A DNA stretch of 64,000 nucleotides from Cellulomonas phragmiteti (GTDB taxonomy: Bacteria > Actinomycetota > Actinomycetes > Actinomycetales > Cellulomonadaceae), in NCBI RefSeq assembly GCF_016862775.1, contig NZ_BONP01000001.1, positions 62,001 to 126,000 of the forward strand. The letters run 5' to 3'. Positions within the stretch are counted from its first letter, which is position 1. Every line of letters begins with the position of its first letter. The notes beneath the pieces were generated by a model. That model was not told the DNA's origin. It ran no database searches and worked only from the letters and a program-made list of their open reading frames with translations. Both the position numbers and the translations under genes were made by a program. Of the stretch, positions 62,622 to 64,000 are shown piece after piece.

Positions 62622-63719
62622 CTAGGCCGGGTCGGCCGGTGGTCCGTCGCCGTGTCGCTCGCCGTGTCCGTCGGGGTGACCGGACTCACCCCACAGGGCC
62701 GCGATCTGCGCCAGGGTGCGGGGGTCGGCCTGGGCGAGCACGGTCGTCACCGCGGTGGCACGCCATGCCGGCAGCTGCGCCCGCACGTCGTCGGGGGTGC
62801 CGACCATCGCGACGTCACGGACGAGCTCGGTGGGCACGGCGGCGGCGGCGCGCGCCCGGTCGCCGGCCAGGTAGTGCGCCTGGATCTCGTCGCACGCCTC
62901 GGCGTAGCCGAGCCGGTCGAGCACGTCACGGTGGAAGTTCGCGCCCTTGGCACCCATGCCCCCGGCGTACAGCGCGATGAAGGGCCGCACGACGTCGGCG
63001 GCGCTCTCGACGTCGTCGCCGAGCACGACGGGCACGGTCGCGACGACCTCGAACCCCTCGACGGGGCTGCGGGTGGCCGCCCGGCGCGCGAAGCCCTCCG
63101 CGAGCAGCTCGCGGTACGTCGCGTCCATCCGGGGCGAGTAGAACAGCGGCAGCCAGCCGTCGGCGATCTCCGCGGTCATCGCGATGTTGCGCGGCCCCTC
63201 GGCGGCCAGGTGGATCGGCAGGTCGGTGCGCAGGGGGTGCACGGTCGAGCGCAGCGCCTTGCCGAGCCCTGCCCCCTCGTCGGCGGGCAGCGGCAGGCGG
63301 TAGAACGCGCCGTCGTACGTCACGGGCCGCTCGCGCGCGATCACCTGGCGCACGACGTCGACGTACTCCCGGGTGCGGGCCAGCGGCCGCGGGTACGGCT
63401 GGCCGTACCAGCCCTCGACGACCTGCGGCCCGGAGGCGCCGAGGCCGAGGACGAACCGTCCGCCGGACAGGTGGTCGAGGGTGATCGCCGCCATCGCCGC
63501 GGCTGTGGGAGTCCGCGCCGAGATCTGGGCGATCGCCGTGCCCAGACGCACGCTCCGGGTGCCCGCACCCCACCAGGCCAGCGGCGTGAGCGCGTCGGAC
63601 CCGTACGCCTCGGCGGTCCAGACGGAGTCGAGCCCGAGGTCGTCGGCCGCGCGCACGGCCTGCGCCGCCCCCGGCGGGGGACCGGCCGACCAGTAGCCCG
63701 TGTGGTACCCGAGACGCAT
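62622..63719 (-). CDS. LLM-class oxidoreductase, F420-dependent type
   Basis: A 365-residue luciferase-like TIM-barrel protein: LGYHTGYWSAGPPPGAAQAV, LDSVWTAEAYGSDALTPLAW, VRLGTAIAQISARTPTAAAM, LDHLSGGRFVLGLGASGPQV and PIHLAAEGPRNI. This resembles actinobacterial F420-dependent reductases or dehydrogenases more than FMNH2 sulfonate monooxygenase SsuD. Substrate is unknown. Its closeness to the sulfonate operon is noted, but it has its own transcript and an acyltransferase gene lies between. ATG 63719 begins the first barrel strand. Confidence 0.86.
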   Translation of the reverse strand: MRLGYHTGYWSAGPPPGAAQAVRAADDLGLDSVWTAEAYGSDALTPLAWWGAGTRSVRLGTAIAQISARTPTAAAMAAITLDHLSGGRFVLGLGASGPQVVEGWYGQPYPRPLARTREYVDVVRQVIARERPVTYDGAFYRLPLPADEGAGLGKALRSTVHPLRTDLPIHLAAEGPRNIAMTAEIADGWLPLFYSPRMDATYRELLAEGFARRAATRSPVEGFEVVATVPVVLGDDVESAADVVRPFIALYAGGMGAKGANFHRDVLDRLGYAEACDEIQAHYLAGDRARAAAAVPTELVRDVAMVGTPDDVRAQLPAWRATAVTTVLAQADPRTLAQIAALWGESGHPDGHGERHGDGPPADPA

Positions 63720-63772
63720 GCGCTGCTCCCTGTCGTCGCCGTCGACGTGCGCCCGACGGCGCCGGGGTGACG

Positions 63773-64000
63773 TTACCGGGCGGTAGCCCCACCCCGCGCG
63801 CGGTCCGCCAGGGAGTTGAGCAGGGCGGCGCCCGTCGCGGCGTCGTCGACGGTCACGACGTGCAGGCGCCCGCCGGTGCGCTCGACCTCGATGCCCTCGC
63901 CCGTGCGCATGACGAACCCGACGCGTCCGCCCCGGCCGATGCGGTAGCCCCACCCGCCGAAGTCGCCGAACGGGTCGACCTGCGTGACGCGGGCGGCGAG
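63773..64000 (-). CDS. 3' end of a PH-like/membrane protein, partial
   Basis: The frame is open from the last base of the window to a TAA at 63773-63775, giving the final 75 residues. The segment FGDFGGWGYRIGRGGRVGFV, then RTGEGIEVERTGGRLHVVTVDD and GAALLNSLADRAR, is a pattern I associate with bacterial PH-like domains at the end of small actinobacterial membrane proteins. The N-terminus, and so any membrane helices, lies outside the window. It is upstream of the LLM gene on the same strand. Confidence 0.6.
   Translation of the reverse strand, partial: LAARVTQVDPFGDFGGWGYRIGRGGRVGFVMRTGEGIEVERTGGRLHVVTVDDAATGAALLNSLADRARGGATAR

Noticed and set aside
62622-63719. LLM protein as the missing sulfonate monooxygenase SsuD
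   Set aside because: Its motifs fit F420-type oxidoreductases better, it is separated from the operon by the acyltransferase gene, and the distance speaks against cotranscription.

Overview
The window is very GC-rich DNA from a high-GC Gram-positive bacterium. The best guess is a Cellulomonas-like actinobacterium. Supporting signs are a secreted beta-1,3-glucanase with a Pro-Thr linker, GlbO- and RpiB-type proteins that match their Mycobacterium tuberculosis counterparts residue by residue, a DsbA-like protein of the mycothiol-linked Rv2466c family, abundant GTG starts, and many promoters that place the first transcribed base on the start codon (leaderless mRNAs). The genus is an inference.

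Layout. 1-4.6 kb: 3' part of a GH81 glucanase, tRNA-Leu, a Bcp peroxiredoxin, a GroES-like protein, a small acidic protein, tRNA-Lys. 4.7-10 kb: a flavin disulfide oxidoreductase and a divergent osmoprotectant (OpuC-type) ABC transporter whose binding protein is circularly permuted. 10-15 kb: an ATP-grasp enzyme, tRNA-His, oligoribonuclease, two small proteins, a DUF2079 membrane protein with a CPBP-like partner, tRNA-Arg. 15-24.7 kb: two paralogous pairs of dynamin-like/YfjP-like GTPases that flank ssb and ettA. 24.7-30.6 kb: acetyltransferase, two thioesterases, an SDR-DUF2867 fusion, topoisomerase IB, truncated haemoglobin. 30.6-41.4 kb: PTS enzyme I with single-domain EIIB and EIIA, MscS channel, prolyl oligopeptidase, a lipoprotein, an unusual pilin-like protein with an HExxH motif, MalQ and a small P-loop kinase. 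41.5-53.5 kb: PepN, Rv2466c-like protein, DUF6636 protein, a foreign-looking NACHT/STAND NTPase, M13 peptidase, RpiB, Eis-like acetyltransferase, a 52-bp tandem repeat, a SpoIIE-type phosphatase and an alkyltransferase-like protein. 53.5-64 kb: a minus-strand sulfur operon, then an acyltransferase, an LLM-family oxidoreductase and the end of a PH-like protein.

How genes work together. The sulfur cluster at 53.5-60.6 kb reads, in transcription order, Cys-rich leader peptide, ssuB, ssuA, ssuC, acs, metY, CoA-binding protein, with ATGA overlaps at the last two checked junctions and between ssuC and acs. It links sulfonate uptake to homocysteine synthesis, and Acs could recycle the acetate that MetY releases. 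Most of the rest is housekeeping.

The items that look least ordinary are the NACHT NTPase (candidate anti-phage defence gene in AT-richer DNA), the circularly permuted binding protein, the GTPase pair duplication, the HExxH pilin-like protein with two GWWC repeats, the leader peptide, and the 52-bp repeat.
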